Shown here: positions 26,822 through 35,950 of the stretch, piece by piece
Layout: each line of letters starts with the position of its first letter
Numbering within the stretch: position 1 is the stretch's first letter
Assembly (NCBI RefSeq): GCF_050749885.1
Contig: NZ_JBOIUB010000001.1
Span: 682,001-746,000 of the forward strand
Reading direction: 5' to 3'
Length of the DNA stretch: 64,000 bases
DNA from: Zooshikella sp050749885
GTDB taxonomy: Bacteria; Pseudomonadota; Gammaproteobacteria; Pseudomonadales; Zooshikellaceae
Position numbers and translations under genes: made by a program
Notes under the pieces: model-generated
Told to the model about the DNA's origin: nothing
What the model saw: only the letters and a program-made list of their open reading frames with translations
The model's database searches: none

Positions 26822-27102
26822 ATGATTTAATGCTTCTTTTTATAAGTCTTTCTACACATCAAAAATACAAGCAGTCAGAAAGGCATTGATAAATGAGTAG
26901 GTAAGAAAAAGGATTTTCCTTACACGACCGATGATATTTACAGTACTAATAAATGTATTTAGATGTATTCAAAGCTAAGCGTCATAATATTAATTATTAC
27001 AATATTTCAGTTGTTAATTTGCAGGGATATAAGTAGTGTGATTTATATCAATATAGCGAAGTAACGTTTGATTTGAGCGCACTTATGTTAGGGACAACAT
27101 CT

Positions 27103-27954
27103 ATGTTCGTACGTAAAAAAGTCCTCGGTTTCAATGAATGGTTATATTATTTAGGGCTATTTTCGGTATCGACTTTTTCTATCATTTCTACCTCATCACT
27201 ATCTGCAAAGCCAGTGAGTCCATCAGATCGTGATGTATCAAATTATTTCAGTAAAGACGTTCAGGATAACTTTTACCTTTTTGCCGACTCGGTTGATCAA
27301 AATCTTGTATGGTTTGCTTCAAAAAAAGGGGGAGTTGAATTAAGAGGCAGTGAGCCAAGCTTAACGATTGATAAGGAAACCTGGGCAGGTGGTTTATTTC
27401 AAGGAAAGTCTTATTTACGTATTTTTGGTATTTTATCCCCCAATGCTAAAGCAAGTGATATAAAGCAATTCGAAGTTGAAGCTCAACAGCTTGGTATGTC
27501 ACTTTCACCAGTTTATGCCAATGAATCAAAGACGCGCTATAACATTAAGGACATAGAGGTGGAAAACCATGGCAAAGCACAAGCTGTGTGTAGTGTTTCA
27601 AGAGACATTGACTGTAAAGTAAGAAATAGTAATGGTGAATACATACCGTCTTCATTATTGTTCAAGTTTCGTGGGTATTCACCGAGCAAAAAGGTGAGTG
27701 TTAGTCAAACAATTCCATTTACACTAACAACCTTACCTGGGGTAGAGGCTCAGTTTTTAGACTTATTAGTGGATGGCAAGAGTTGGAGTTCAGTGTTTAA
27801 TGTACAGACTCAGTGGGCAGTTGAGGTAATTAAAGATGGTCAAACTAAGACAATGACACTTCACACCAACATGACCGTAGAGTGTGTTAGGGGGATGTTT
27901 GGGCAAATGCTTTGGTTGTATGATTCAGAGCAGTGTCAAAAATATCGAGAGTAG
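27103..27954 (+). CDS. Secreted protein of unknown function
   Basis: I do not recognise this 283-residue protein. It has a signal peptide (basic VRKK, hydrophobic core LYYLGLFSVSTFSIIS, likely cleavage after SLSA). The mature part has four cysteines in two close groups (CSVSRDIDC and a C-terminal pair), consistent with disulfides outside the cytoplasm. I start at the ATG at 27103, which has AGGGA 8 to 9 bases upstream; the frame opens earlier at a TTG. It lies in an AT-rich accessory stretch. Confidence 0.65.
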   Translation: MFVRKKVLGFNEWLYYLGLFSVSTFSIISTSSLSAKPVSPSDRDVSNYFSKDVQDNFYLFADSVDQNLVWFASKKGGVELRGSEPSLTIDKETWAGGLFQGKSYLRIFGILSPNAKASDIKQFEVEAQQLGMSLSPVYANESKTRYNIKDIEVENHGKAQAVCSVSRDIDCKVRNSNGEYIPSSLLFKFRGYSPSKKVSVSQTIPFTLTTLPGVEAQFLDLLVDGKSWSSVFNVQTQWAVEVIKDGQTKTMTLHTNMTVECVRGMFGQMLWLYDSEQCQKYRE

Positions 27955-27990
27955 AGCAAAAGTTGTTGTATTTAAAGAGTACTGGCTAAT

Positions 27991-28386
27991 TTATAGCTTT
28001 GTTTTGTGCCCACACTGGTTACATTTTATGCCGTGTTTAACCGGATAAAGTGGAAAATCAATGCATAAAAACACAAGAAAAGCACAACGTTTTCCAAACG
28101 GGTAATACTCAGTATCAGCACTACCACATTGAGGGCAAGGTATACTACTACTGCCCTCCTGTGTAACTAAATCATGTGTTCTATCCTCGCGTAATATACG
28201 GTGTGCTTGTTCGATGTACTCTTCTGGTACTTGTAAACGTACTCCACCTAAGGCATTTGAATAAAGCCATTGCATATTAATCGTATGCTCGTCAGCAATA
28301 AAAGCTGGAATGCCTTCAGCATCAAGTTTTGCCCAAGCAATTTGGGCTTCGTAAGGAAATGAGAAGCGCGCTACTGTTATTAGCAT
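27991..28386 (-). CDS. DUF2007 domain protein with C-terminal zinc ribbon
   Basis: The 131-residue protein has an N-terminal DUF2007-type domain (FSFPYEAQIAWAKLDAEGIPA, then GGVRLQVPEEYIEQAHRIL), which in other proteins is a small signal-transducing fold. It is followed by a treble-type zinc ribbon with CPQCGS and CNQCG. There is a short hydrophobic stretch between the cysteine pairs. Function is unknown. Confidence 0.8.
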   Translation of the reverse strand: MLITVARFSFPYEAQIAWAKLDAEGIPAFIADEHTINMQWLYSNALGGVRLQVPEEYIEQAHRILREDRTHDLVTQEGSSSIPCPQCGSADTEYYPFGKRCAFLVFLCIDFPLYPVKHGIKCNQCGHKTKL

Positions 28387-28553
28387 ATTATGTATAGAGT
28401 GATTTATTAATCAATAAGCACCTAATTGACCATGATGTAGCAAGAACGTTGCGTTTAATGGCTTCACTGCCAGATAATAGTGAGTCGGAAAGAACATTTG
28501 TATCAATTACCTCTGATGTTAATACATTGTGGATGAAAAAAGAATAGGATGAT

Positions 28554-29363
28554 TTACCAACGATAAACACTTGCTTTCTTATTTAAAATAGTTAACTCAA
28601 AATATTGTGAACATGCTCGTTTGGCTGCACCATAACAGACATGCAGTGGTAATAGGTGTTCTTCTCTTGGGTGACAGAATCTAGCATGAGGTGCTTGTTC
28701 CCAGTTTTCCAAGCGCTTTGTTCTTTCTTGTTCAGAAAGAGTTTTATTTGAACATGTATCGATAAGCCATGCTTCAAAAGCCTCATTTTTTGTTTTGATA
28801 TCATGGGTACTTGCTGAATAAAAAGCTTTCATATTGTGGAATGAAAATCCTGAACCGATAATCAGTAAGTCGTCATTTGCTGTCTTGGCTAATGATTCAC
28901 CTAATTTGATATGCTCAGCAGGGTTAAGGTTATTCATCAACGATAACTGAATACAAGGAATATCAGCTTCTGGATACATGATCTTTAAGGGAACAAATAG
29001 ACCATGATCAAAGCCTCTTTGTTCATCCTGCTTGGCGTTTATACCATCTTTTTTTAGTTGTTGGTAAATAGTGTGAGCTAATTGGGGCTCTCCTATAGCA
29101 GGGTATTGGATGTGGTATGATTCTTCTGGGAAGCCATAGTAGTCATAGATTAAAGAAGGTGCCTTGCCATTGGTAATGGTTGGTTGGTTTTCTTCCCAGT
29201 GAGCACTAATAACTAAAATGGCTGAGGGTTTTGGTAAGGTACCTGCAATGTCCTTTAAGTTGTTTACCATATCCTGATGGCTTTCGTCTCCAAGTAGTGG
29301 CATAGGACCACCACCATGAGACAAAAAGAGAATAGTAGGTCCTGCTGATGTATGAGTATTCAT
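28554..29363 (-). CDS. Extradiol ring-cleavage dioxygenase, DODA/LigB type
   Basis: The 269-residue protein matches class III extradiol dioxygenases of the 4,5-DOPA-dioxygenase (YgiD) kind. Metal and active-site histidines are visible in LSHGGGPMPLLG, ISAHWEE, FDHGLFVPLK and HPREEHLLPLHVCYG. It would open a catechol ring with molecular oxygen. The natural substrate in bacteria is unsettled. The gene stands alone between the DUF2007 gene and the divergent YHYH gene. Confidence 0.88.
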   Translation of the reverse strand: MNTHTSAGPTILFLSHGGGPMPLLGDESHQDMVNNLKDIAGTLPKPSAILVISAHWEENQPTITNGKAPSLIYDYYGFPEESYHIQYPAIGEPQLAHTIYQQLKKDGINAKQDEQRGFDHGLFVPLKIMYPEADIPCIQLSLMNNLNPAEHIKLGESLAKTANDDLLIIGSGFSFHNMKAFYSASTHDIKTKNEAFEAWLIDTCSNKTLSEQERTKRLENWEQAPHARFCHPREEHLLPLHVCYGAAKRACSQYFELTILNKKASVYRW

Positions 29364-29562
29364 TTACAAAATTTCCAGTAAAAATAATGATTTTTTTTGC
29401 GATAGTTTGCGACACTTTTGTACGACATTAGGGTTGATTATAGCTAATTCTTAGTAAGGTTGTTTTTTGTGTGTCATGAAGAAGCACTAGAGTGAAAGTG
29501 GTGAAAATATATAAAACATTTTATCACTCTATGCTTATTTAAACTATTTAGGTGGAACAATT

Positions 29563-30558
29563 ATGTTAGCACCTCAATTAAAGTTATTATTTCCATTAAT
29601 TGTGTTTACTATCTTACCGAACGTATGTTACCCAGAAAGCAAGCCTATGCTTTTGTATTTGATGAGCCCAAGTGATTTTAAGTATTATAACAACCCAATT
29701 TCTTTTGACTTTAAAGACTGTATTTTAGAGACAAATAAAAAAGCGACCTGTATCGAACTTGTTTTTGTAAGCAATCCATTACCAGAGGGACCTTATTGTC
29801 CCAAAAGTGTTGATCAGACTGGGGGTATTTATGATTATGATGGCGTGAGCAACCCGGGATTGCAGCCGATTAATCGTAAGTTACTGATGGCTATGGAAAC
29901 GGACGGATTTGATATTGTTGATGAGCAAGGCAGGGTTCGTATAGCTCATCCAGATGATGTTGTGCACCAAAAAAATAGAACAAAGAAATATTGTTTAGAG
30001 GCTGATCCTGATTATAATTTGACGTTAAAATATTTAATACCTGCAACTCCTACCCTACGGAAAGAACCAAGTCCTATTGATAGTGTGTTAAGTCTCGTGG
30101 GAGTCTCGTTGTATGGTGTACCCATTAATGGACCTGCACCTTCTATTGTTAATGGACCTAAGATGCCAGATGGGAGCAAAGGTCCAGTAGGTGATTTGCC
30201 TGCAGTAGATCCTTGTGGTGGGCATCAGGACCCATCGGGTTTTTATCATTTCCATATGTTTCCTGAAACCATTAATAATGTGCTGTTAACATATAAAATA
30301 CATGATGTACGCTGTTTGTATGTACCTCAAACAGACAATAGACTTATTGGTTTTGCTATGGATGGGTATCCTATCTATGCACATCTTGATGCAAATGGGC
30401 AACCGCCTTTGGATTTAGACCAGTGTCGTGGGCATGTGGGGATGACTAAAGATTTTCCATTCAAGGTATATCATTATCATGCCTCAAACGAGAAATCACC
30501 TAATACGTTGCCTTGTTTAAGAGGCGTTAGAGCAGATAATCCTTTATCTGTGGAATAA
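29563..30558 (+). CDS. YHYH-domain secreted protein
   Basis: The 331-residue protein has an N-terminal signal peptide and a C-terminal YHYH domain. That domain has GGHQDPSGFYHFHMFPE, GFAMDGYPIYAHLD and the eponymous KVYHYHASNEKSPNTLPC, with histidine-rich strands suggesting metal binding. Several cysteines support an extracytoplasmic location. YHYH proteins are widespread in marine bacteria and of unknown function. Confidence 0.8.
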   Translation: MLAPQLKLLFPLIVFTILPNVCYPESKPMLLYLMSPSDFKYYNNPISFDFKDCILETNKKATCIELVFVSNPLPEGPYCPKSVDQTGGIYDYDGVSNPGLQPINRKLLMAMETDGFDIVDEQGRVRIAHPDDVVHQKNRTKKYCLEADPDYNLTLKYLIPATPTLRKEPSPIDSVLSLVGVSLYGVPINGPAPSIVNGPKMPDGSKGPVGDLPAVDPCGGHQDPSGFYHFHMFPETINNVLLTYKIHDVRCLYVPQTDNRLIGFAMDGYPIYAHLDANGQPPLDLDQCRGHVGMTKDFPFKVYHYHASNEKSPNTLPCLRGVRADNPLSVE

Positions 30559-30584
30559 ATCTAATACTGCCTTGTTTTTTCTCA

Positions 30585-31556
30585 TTACCCTTTAATAATG
30601 CTTGCCACTTGTTTTAGAGCTTGTTTTGCTGCACCACTTATACCTGACAACTGAAAAAAACCATGGATTACACCAAGGTATCGTTGACAGTAAACAGGTA
30701 CCTTGGCTTTTAAAAGTTTATGGTAAAGTTGTTCACATTCGTTAAGAAGAGGGTCAAATTCTGCTGAAATAATATGGGTTTCTTGCAGTCCGCTAAAATC
30801 ATCACGAAACAATGGACTAATTTCTGGATGTTTGAGGCTAATATGAGTATCACCTAAATACATTGTAAAACCACTTATCAACGTATCTTTCGTAATAATA
30901 TAATCTTCACCATTTTGAATATAACTGTTTGATGATGCCGTTGCGTCTAACATGGGATAAATGAGCACTTGACGTGTAGGCATCCAGTTAGCTTGGTCCC
31001 GTAGTCTGAGGCTTGTGATCAGGGCAATTTGGCCTCCTGCACTGTCACCAACCAACGTAATATCTTCCGTGTTTCCACCCCAAAGATGACCTTGTTCATA
31101 GATAAGTTGCGCTGCATTATATGCATCGTTATGAGCTGCAGGATAGGTGTGTTCAGGCGCTAAACGATAATTAACAGCGACGACCAGAGCATTAGCTAAG
31201 TTAGCTAGTTTTCTCAGCTGTTGATCATGGGTTTCGGCACTACCACTAATAAAACAACCGCCGTGATAATAAATAACAATAGGTAAATTGGATTGGTTTG
31301 AGGGTTTAAATATAGTCAACGAAAAGTGGTCAAATTGCTTGTTGATAACTTCATGAACTGATTCACTGATGCCTGCAAGCACTTTACTGTTGATATAACT
31401 TTTCCGTCTTTCTTCTATTGATGGCTTGGTTGTTGAGGATGACTTAGCGTTGACAAACGTTGTTACAAGTTCTTTGATTCCTGGCTCTAAGTAATCAAAG
31501 CGCATTTTTTTAACTCCAAAGCCACTGAGGGCAAGTGGGAAGGAAAAAGCCAACAT
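30585..31556 (-). CDS. Alpha/beta hydrolase, hormone-sensitive-lipase family
   Basis: The esterase-like protein has the oxyanion motif YYHGGCFISGS, the nucleophile elbow VGDSAGGQ (serine), the acid EFDPLLNE and the histidine in VIHGFFQ. The reading frame is open back to a GTG at 31709, which would overlap the next gene by 46 bases. I favour the ATG at 31556 (323 residues), since it starts beside a hydrophobic leader, keeps the family length and leaves the hairpin repeat at 31566 outside the gene. Substrates are probably short-chain esters. Confidence 0.8.
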   Translation of the reverse strand: MLAFSFPLALSGFGVKKMRFDYLEPGIKELVTTFVNAKSSSTTKPSIEERRKSYINSKVLAGISESVHEVINKQFDHFSLTIFKPSNQSNLPIVIYYHGGCFISGSAETHDQQLRKLANLANALVVAVNYRLAPEHTYPAAHNDAYNAAQLIYEQGHLWGGNTEDITLVGDSAGGQIALITSLRLRDQANWMPTRQVLIYPMLDATASSNSYIQNGEDYIITKDTLISGFTMYLGDTHISLKHPEISPLFRDDFSGLQETHIISAEFDPLLNECEQLYHKLLKAKVPVYCQRYLGVIHGFFQLSGISGAAKQALKQVASIIKG

Positions 31557-31565
31557 AAGGCCATG

Positions 31566-31587
31566 TATACCCTTCACTGTGGGTATA
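31566..31587. repeat. TATACCC-type dispersed hairpin, copy 2
   Basis: TATACCC (31566-31572) and GGGTATA (31581-31587) flank an 8-base loop. The left arm plus loop (TATACCCTTCAC) equals the reverse complement of 19104-19115. It sits 9 bases before the preferred start of the alpha/beta hydrolase. Confidence 0.6.
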
Positions 31588-31663
31588 GTCGAAATTTTAC
31601 TGAAACTTTTGCTAAGGAGAAAGGTTGGCTTTGTATTTTGCTGGTCTCTGAAAGTGACTCCCG

Positions 31664-32173
31664 CTAACTCATTTGGTACTTTTTTTTGCTGTTTAAAAAC
31701 CGTTGCCACGCAAAAATGATAATTCCGATTTCAAATAGAAATGACCAATGAAGAAAAAAGTTAAGCACCCACCATTCATATTTAGGACTAACATGAAAGA
31801 GTGCATAAGGATCGCTATTAAATGGATATAACCATAAAATATCACCTACTACGGAGTCTAGGATAAAATGTAGTATGATATTTAAGGCAGATATCACGAC
31901 AAAATGTTTTATTACACGTGATTGCACGATGGTAGAAATAGACAGTAAAACTAAAAAAAGCCCTGCCCAGAAAATAGGGATGTGACTCAAATAAGTATGG
32001 TGGGAGTGCTGTTGATTATCTATCCAGTAAAAATAAATAAGGTCAAGGTCTGGCAGTATGCTACTCAATAGCCCGATAGCTAACAATAATTTTCTGTTAA
32101 CGCTATTCTCATTGAATGTTGATAGCCAATATTTTGATAAGAGATACCCTGCAGGTAGATGTGCAATGAACAT
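31664..32173 (-). CDS. Metal-dependent membrane hydrolase (YdjM/DUF457-like)
   Basis: The 169-residue protein has four to five hydrophobic segments with histidine/aspartate motifs: AHLPAGYLLSKY at the N terminus, SILPDLDLIYFYWID, HHTYLSHIPIFW and FILDSVVGDILWLYPF. These are typical of the LexA-regulated YdjM-type membrane-bound metal-dependent hydrolases. Their substrate is unknown. It lies upstream of the alpha/beta hydrolase with a 107-base gap that holds the hairpin repeat. Confidence 0.8.
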   Translation of the reverse strand: MFIAHLPAGYLLSKYWLSTFNENSVNRKLLLAIGLLSSILPDLDLIYFYWIDNQQHSHHTYLSHIPIFWAGLFLVLLSISTIVQSRVIKHFVVISALNIILHFILDSVVGDILWLYPFNSDPYALFHVSPKYEWWVLNFFLHWSFLFEIGIIIFAWQRFLNSKKKYQMS

Positions 32174-32276
32174 GAAGCCAAACCTCCTTTAGGGTTGAAA
32201 GTAAAACATAGAAGTCTGGCGGAATCATGGATTGATTGTGATGAATTATGACATTACTGTCATTGTGGGAGTTATG

Positions 32277-32546
32277 TTATTTGGCGTTTGCAATTAGCTG
32301 TAACTTTTGTTTACGGGTTAGGCGCTTTATTTGATTTTCACGTCGGCTTGCGTCTGTTCGATTAGCACAACGTTCAACATAGACAACTTGCTTCGGAGCT
32401 GCACGCCGAAAAAATTTAGCACCTTTTCCAGACTGATGCTCACCAAAACGTCGTTTAATATCAGTGGTAATACCACAGTAAAGACCTGCATCTGACTCAA
32501 TAAGGTAAACAAACCAGTTTTGTATTGTCGATCGTTCTTTTTTCAT
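32277..32546 (-). CDS. GIY-YIG nuclease-family protein (YhbQ-like)
   Basis: The 89-residue protein is a single GIY-YIG domain of the UPF0213/YhbQ type: WFVYLIESDAGLYCGITTD (the two tyrosine motifs), RRFGEHQSGKGAKFFRR with its catalytic arginine, and a C-terminal glutamate in SRRENQIKRL. It may cut branched or damaged DNA. Length matches the family. Confidence 0.9.
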   Translation of the reverse strand: MKKERSTIQNWFVYLIESDAGLYCGITTDIKRRFGEHQSGKGAKFFRRAAPKQVVYVERCANRTDASRRENQIKRLTRKQKLQLIANAK

Positions 32547-33107
32547 TACTAATAATGTACTGAAGTTTGTTTAGTCCATGTGTAACGATACAGTGGCTTT
32601 TACCATGAAACGTATCTAGATTAGCAACAAAATATCATACTTTTATAATTTATTCATTAAAAAAAATCAAACAGATACGATGATTTGAAAACTGTCAATA
32701 TTTCATGGGTCATAATCATAGTTGATTGAAGATGACTTTTTGTAGGGCCTGTTAACACTATTTGAATATCACTGTGATTATTTGATTATTGATCAAATAT
32801 TAGGTGTGGAAGTTAGTGTTTCTACTGTAGTAATACGTTCATTTGTCGTTGTTAATTTCGTACAGCTAGAAGTCAATTGCAGGGCGATTTAGTACTGATC
32901 CCGTCGTCAATACTGTTTGGGCACCTCTAAAAATGCACTTTTTCTGTGAAAACTGTGTCAGCGTTATACTCGGATCCTCATGTATTCCTTATACACTGCG
33001 ATCCTTTGAGCTGTGCTTCCTTGCGCTCACAAAAAAAATTCTATTTTTAAAGGTGCTTTTTTGGAATAAAGCGTGTTTAATATTGAATGATAGCTCTTTT
33101 CAAAAAT
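32547..33107. other. AT-rich intergenic region holding a putative MITE
   Basis: No gene is supported. The right half holds a 136-bp element with terminal inverted repeats (listed separately). A 64-codon frame inside it has no ribosome-binding site. Confidence 0.4.
32921..33056. mobile_element. Putative miniature inverted-repeat element
   Basis: The ends GCACCTCTAAAAATGC... (32921-32943) and its near-complement (33034-33056) agree at 19 of 23 positions, around a 90-base non-coding core. No transposase is present. The size and termini fit a MITE or the remnant of an insertion sequence. The flanks both contain TTTGG, but I cannot define a clean target duplication. Confidence 0.45.
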
Positions 33108-34340
33108 TTACTCTTCTGTCAGTATAATTTTAAAGCCTTTGTTTGGTGTATAAGTACCTTTAGCTGCTTTTATCGTTGTATCTATCGTCATATACCGTCT
33201 AACACCGCGATCTGTCATATCATTTATCAAAACCGTATTACTAGGATAACTACCAATATTGACGGTATCATGTTTAAAATTACAACCTAGATCGTCATAT
33301 CCTTTTAATTTTGAGTAATAGGTTGTTTTAGGGTGCATTGATCCATGCGTTTCGTAGCGACAAAACTTACTCGAGAATTCACTCTCTTGCACATTAACAC
33401 GTTGAATACTTTCCTCCTTGGCTGGATCTCTCGTTAGATTTTTTCCTTTAATACTCAAGTTATTTTCATTAAGACGTTTTAATGCTCCCCAAGTAGCTGC
33501 AAATGATACCGCTGTGTATGGATCTGGATTGCTTGAATAGGTTAACTCATCTGCAATAGAGCCAAGAAAGTGGTGAGTGGCAAGGTTGGTCAGGAGGCTT
33601 CCACCTGGCGACAGAAATAATCCAGTTGTTTTTTGGATGGCTTTTTCAAAAGCCCTTATTTTATCACTAGCAAGATCTTCACCATCTGTTTCATAAAACT
33701 TTGTGACATAACCAATATGACCTCCTTGAAGTACACAAGAAGCTGTAACCCAAGGCCCAAAAGGCTTGTAACCCCACTCTTTGGTATCACCATTTTCTAG
33801 ACTACCCCAACCACTTTCACCTCTTCTGGGCGAGTCCTCTGCTTGTACAACGACAGGGCTGCCATTATTAGGTTTTATAAAATACCAATGCTTTGCCATC
33901 AGCTCCATGTCGTGACCTTCGTTATAATCATAAAGGTTGGAAATCCTATCCAATGATGAATCTACACAATATGTCCTGAAGGTTCCTTCTGGAAGGTCAG
34001 TGTCATTAGGGTCAACATAACCCTCTTGGTCATAGATGGAGTCATAAATAATAACCATGGGGGATTCTTTCGCAGACTGCCATGCATTATTACACGATTC
34101 ACTGTTACTATAGCATTTGCTTACATCAATACGTTTAATAACACCTCGCTCATGCATATATATTTTATTGGCTGAATATACACGGGTAATACCATCATCA
34201 TCCTTGTAGGAAATAGTAATATCATTATTATCTGTGAATTCTGCTAAGCTTGCATAAGATCCTGAAGCAAAAGATTCCTGGCTGAACAGAAGTGGGAGCA
34301 TTACTATTGGCGTTAACACAGCATTAAACATATTCTTCAT
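33108..34340 (-). CDS. Secreted protein of unknown function
   Basis: I do not recognise this 410-residue protein. It has a signal peptide (MKNMFNAVLTPIVMLPLLFSQ, cleavage likely after SFAS). The mature part has six cysteines: CYSNSESC, and single ones in RTYC, ASC, FCRYE and GCNF. That would fit three disulfides outside the cytoplasm. It is transcribed divergently from the ToxR-like regulator, with three phased 10-bp repeats about 105 bases upstream of its start, which suggests control by that regulator. Confidence 0.65.
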   Translation of the reverse strand: MKNMFNAVLTPIVMLPLLFSQESFASGSYASLAEFTDNNDITISYKDDDGITRVYSANKIYMHERGVIKRIDVSKCYSNSESCNNAWQSAKESPMVIIYDSIYDQEGYVDPNDTDLPEGTFRTYCVDSSLDRISNLYDYNEGHDMELMAKHWYFIKPNNGSPVVVQAEDSPRRGESGWGSLENGDTKEWGYKPFGPWVTASCVLQGGHIGYVTKFYETDGEDLASDKIRAFEKAIQKTTGLFLSPGGSLLTNLATHHFLGSIADELTYSSNPDPYTAVSFAATWGALKRLNENNLSIKGKNLTRDPAKEESIQRVNVQESEFSSKFCRYETHGSMHPKTTYYSKLKGYDDLGCNFKHDTVNIGSYPSNTVLINDMTDRGVRRYMTIDTTIKAAKGTYTPNKGFKIILTEE

Positions 34341-34444
34341 AATGTTACCTCAAATACTAAATGACTGATTCCATCAAACATGTTACACAGCAGCCTTGCT
34401 GATGAATGATCTTGTCTTTAAAGATATTAATTAGAAAGTGAAAA

Positions 34445-34474
34445 ATACGGATTTATACGGAAATATTCGGAATG
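34445..34474. promoter_or_regulatory. Three tandem 10-bp repeats, candidate operator
   Basis: ATACGGATTT, ATACGGAAAT and ATTCGGAATG follow each other directly, one helical turn apart. Winged-helix regulators of the OmpR/ToxR type bind direct repeats with about this spacing. The site lies between the divergent secreted-protein gene and the ToxR-like gene. Confidence 0.5.
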
Positions 34475-34734
34475 ACAGCACGTTAGATTGAAAGTGACGA
34501 TTTGAATAAAAATAGTTTTTAACGAATAAATAATGTCAACATATATAAATCGATTAATATGATGGACGTGCTATAGTGACTGGCTTGATATCTAGTAACA
34601 GCATGAGCTTGTTCTTAGCTCTTTTGCCATTCATCTGAGTCATCCTACATTTAGTATTTTTTGGAGTACAGGTCATCAGTAAATATGTTAGCCTTTTTAG
34701 CGAAAAAACTTGTTACTAAGAGTAATCCAAACAC

Positions 34735-35484
34735 ATGCAAAGTGGCTCCATAGTAAAAAATATTCAGTTTAATACTAATAGAAGTACTCTCACGTTTGAT
34801 AATGAACATTGTTACCTAAACCATAGCGAGCTAAGAGCATTAGAATTTTTTTTAACGAAACCTAATCAGGTCATTAATAAAGAAGAACTTAAAAGCTATA
34901 TATGGGGACGATCTCTCGTTACAGACTCTTCACTCACCAAAACCATTGCAAAGCTAAGGGGCCATATTTCCTATTTGACGGCAGAGAATGACATTGTTGT
35001 AACTATACCCAGGATAGGGTATAAATTAGTATTAGATCGTATTAATATTTTATTAGTAACTGACGCAAATAATACAATAGCAACTACAAATAATATAAAG
35101 TATCTCTATACATATATTGAACGCTATAAATTTATACTCGCATCTGTGGTCCTACTGCTGTTCTCAGTATTAAACTTTTACACAGCATTTCCCTCAATAC
35201 CAAAAGGGTATATAAACGAAGCCTACCAGCTTAAAAAGTACACGCATAAACGTCGAATCTATTCATTTATTACCAAAAAAGAAACTCAAATAGATAACCT
35301 TTTGTTAAAAAAATTGATATCAATTCCCTGCAATTGCACCTATTTTATTGAGAAGCGCGCAGATACTTTTTTGATCAGTTTCTTTGACAGTAATACACAT
35401 AAGGGAAACAGTCTAATTATGCCAGAGAATGAACTACAGCAAGCAATAACTAAAATAAAGAAAGAGTTTCCGCCTGATGAATAG
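34735..35484 (+). CDS. ToxR/CadC-like membrane transcription factor
   Basis: The 249-residue protein has an N-terminal OmpR-type winged helix (about residues 10-100), with the signature LNHSELRALEFFLTKPNQVINKEEL, WGRSLVTDSSLTKTIAKLRG and IPRIGYKLV. One membrane helix follows (FILASVVLLLFSVLNFYTAF, about 132-151), then a periplasmic domain with the pair CNC. This is the ToxR arrangement: DNA binding inside, sensing outside. It overlaps the next gene by 8 bases. Confidence 0.85.
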   Translation: MQSGSIVKNIQFNTNRSTLTFDNEHCYLNHSELRALEFFLTKPNQVINKEELKSYIWGRSLVTDSSLTKTIAKLRGHISYLTAENDIVVTIPRIGYKLVLDRINILLVTDANNTIATTNNIKYLYTYIERYKFILASVVLLLFSVLNFYTAFPSIPKGYINEAYQLKKYTHKRRIYSFITKKETQIDNLLLKKLISIPCNCTYFIEKRADTFLISFFDSNTHKGNSLIMPENELQQAITKIKKEFPPDE

Positions 35485-35950
35485 TTTTCTATTATTGTTG
35501 GTAAGCTTGAGTATTTATGTAATTAGTGTTTTTTACAATGTATACCATAGTGATTTATCTGGAAGTTATAATTCAATAATTCATAGTTATGACCCGAAAA
35601 TAGGTTTCTGGAAAGAAACGTTGAGTATGACGGTTGAGCAACAGTCGATTCATTACCGCTTGTTTTTTGAAAGTGATGGCATTGATGGTATAGCATTGTT
35701 TGATGGAAATGGTGAAATAATACGTCATGCAAAGGGTATGTATACATATAACTCCAAGTTAAATATTGTGCATGAAGCTCAAATAAATTCGTTACGCCAT
35801 TCTCAACCTTATACCGATATGCTATTTAATGCCCAACATGATAAAGTTGGTCAGTTTAAAATTATCTACTATGATGGTGAAATATTCATCAATGACTTAA
35901 GTCCTAGCACGCCAAACTACTCGGTATTTTTATTCTCAAAAAATAAATAA
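35477..35950 (+). CDS. ToxS-like membrane-anchored partner protein
   Basis: The 157-residue protein has one N-terminal hydrophobic helix and a periplasmic domain. I do not recognise its sequence, but size, topology and the 8-base overlap with the upstream ToxR-like gene match ToxS/TcpH-type partners, which protect or activate the regulator. This call rests on context and topology only. A short hydrophobic anchor (MNSFLLLLVSLSIYVISVFY) and the YxYDGEIFIND beta stretch are the main features. Confidence 0.6.
   Translation: MNSFLLLLVSLSIYVISVFYNVYHSDLSGSYNSIIHSYDPKIGFWKETLSMTVEQQSIHYRLFFESDGIDGIALFDGNGEIIRHAKGMYTYNSKLNIVHEAQINSLRHSQPYTDMLFNAQHDKVGQFKIIYYDGEIFINDLSPSTPNYSVFLFSKNK

Noticed and set aside
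26933..26990. Terminator after the FabF-like gene (hairpin GTAAG...CTTAC near 26901-26925)
   Set aside because: The stem has a mismatch and there is no T run, so it was not listed.
32933..33127. 64-codon frame
   Set aside because: It lies mostly within the putative MITE and overlaps the end of the secreted-protein gene; no translation signal.
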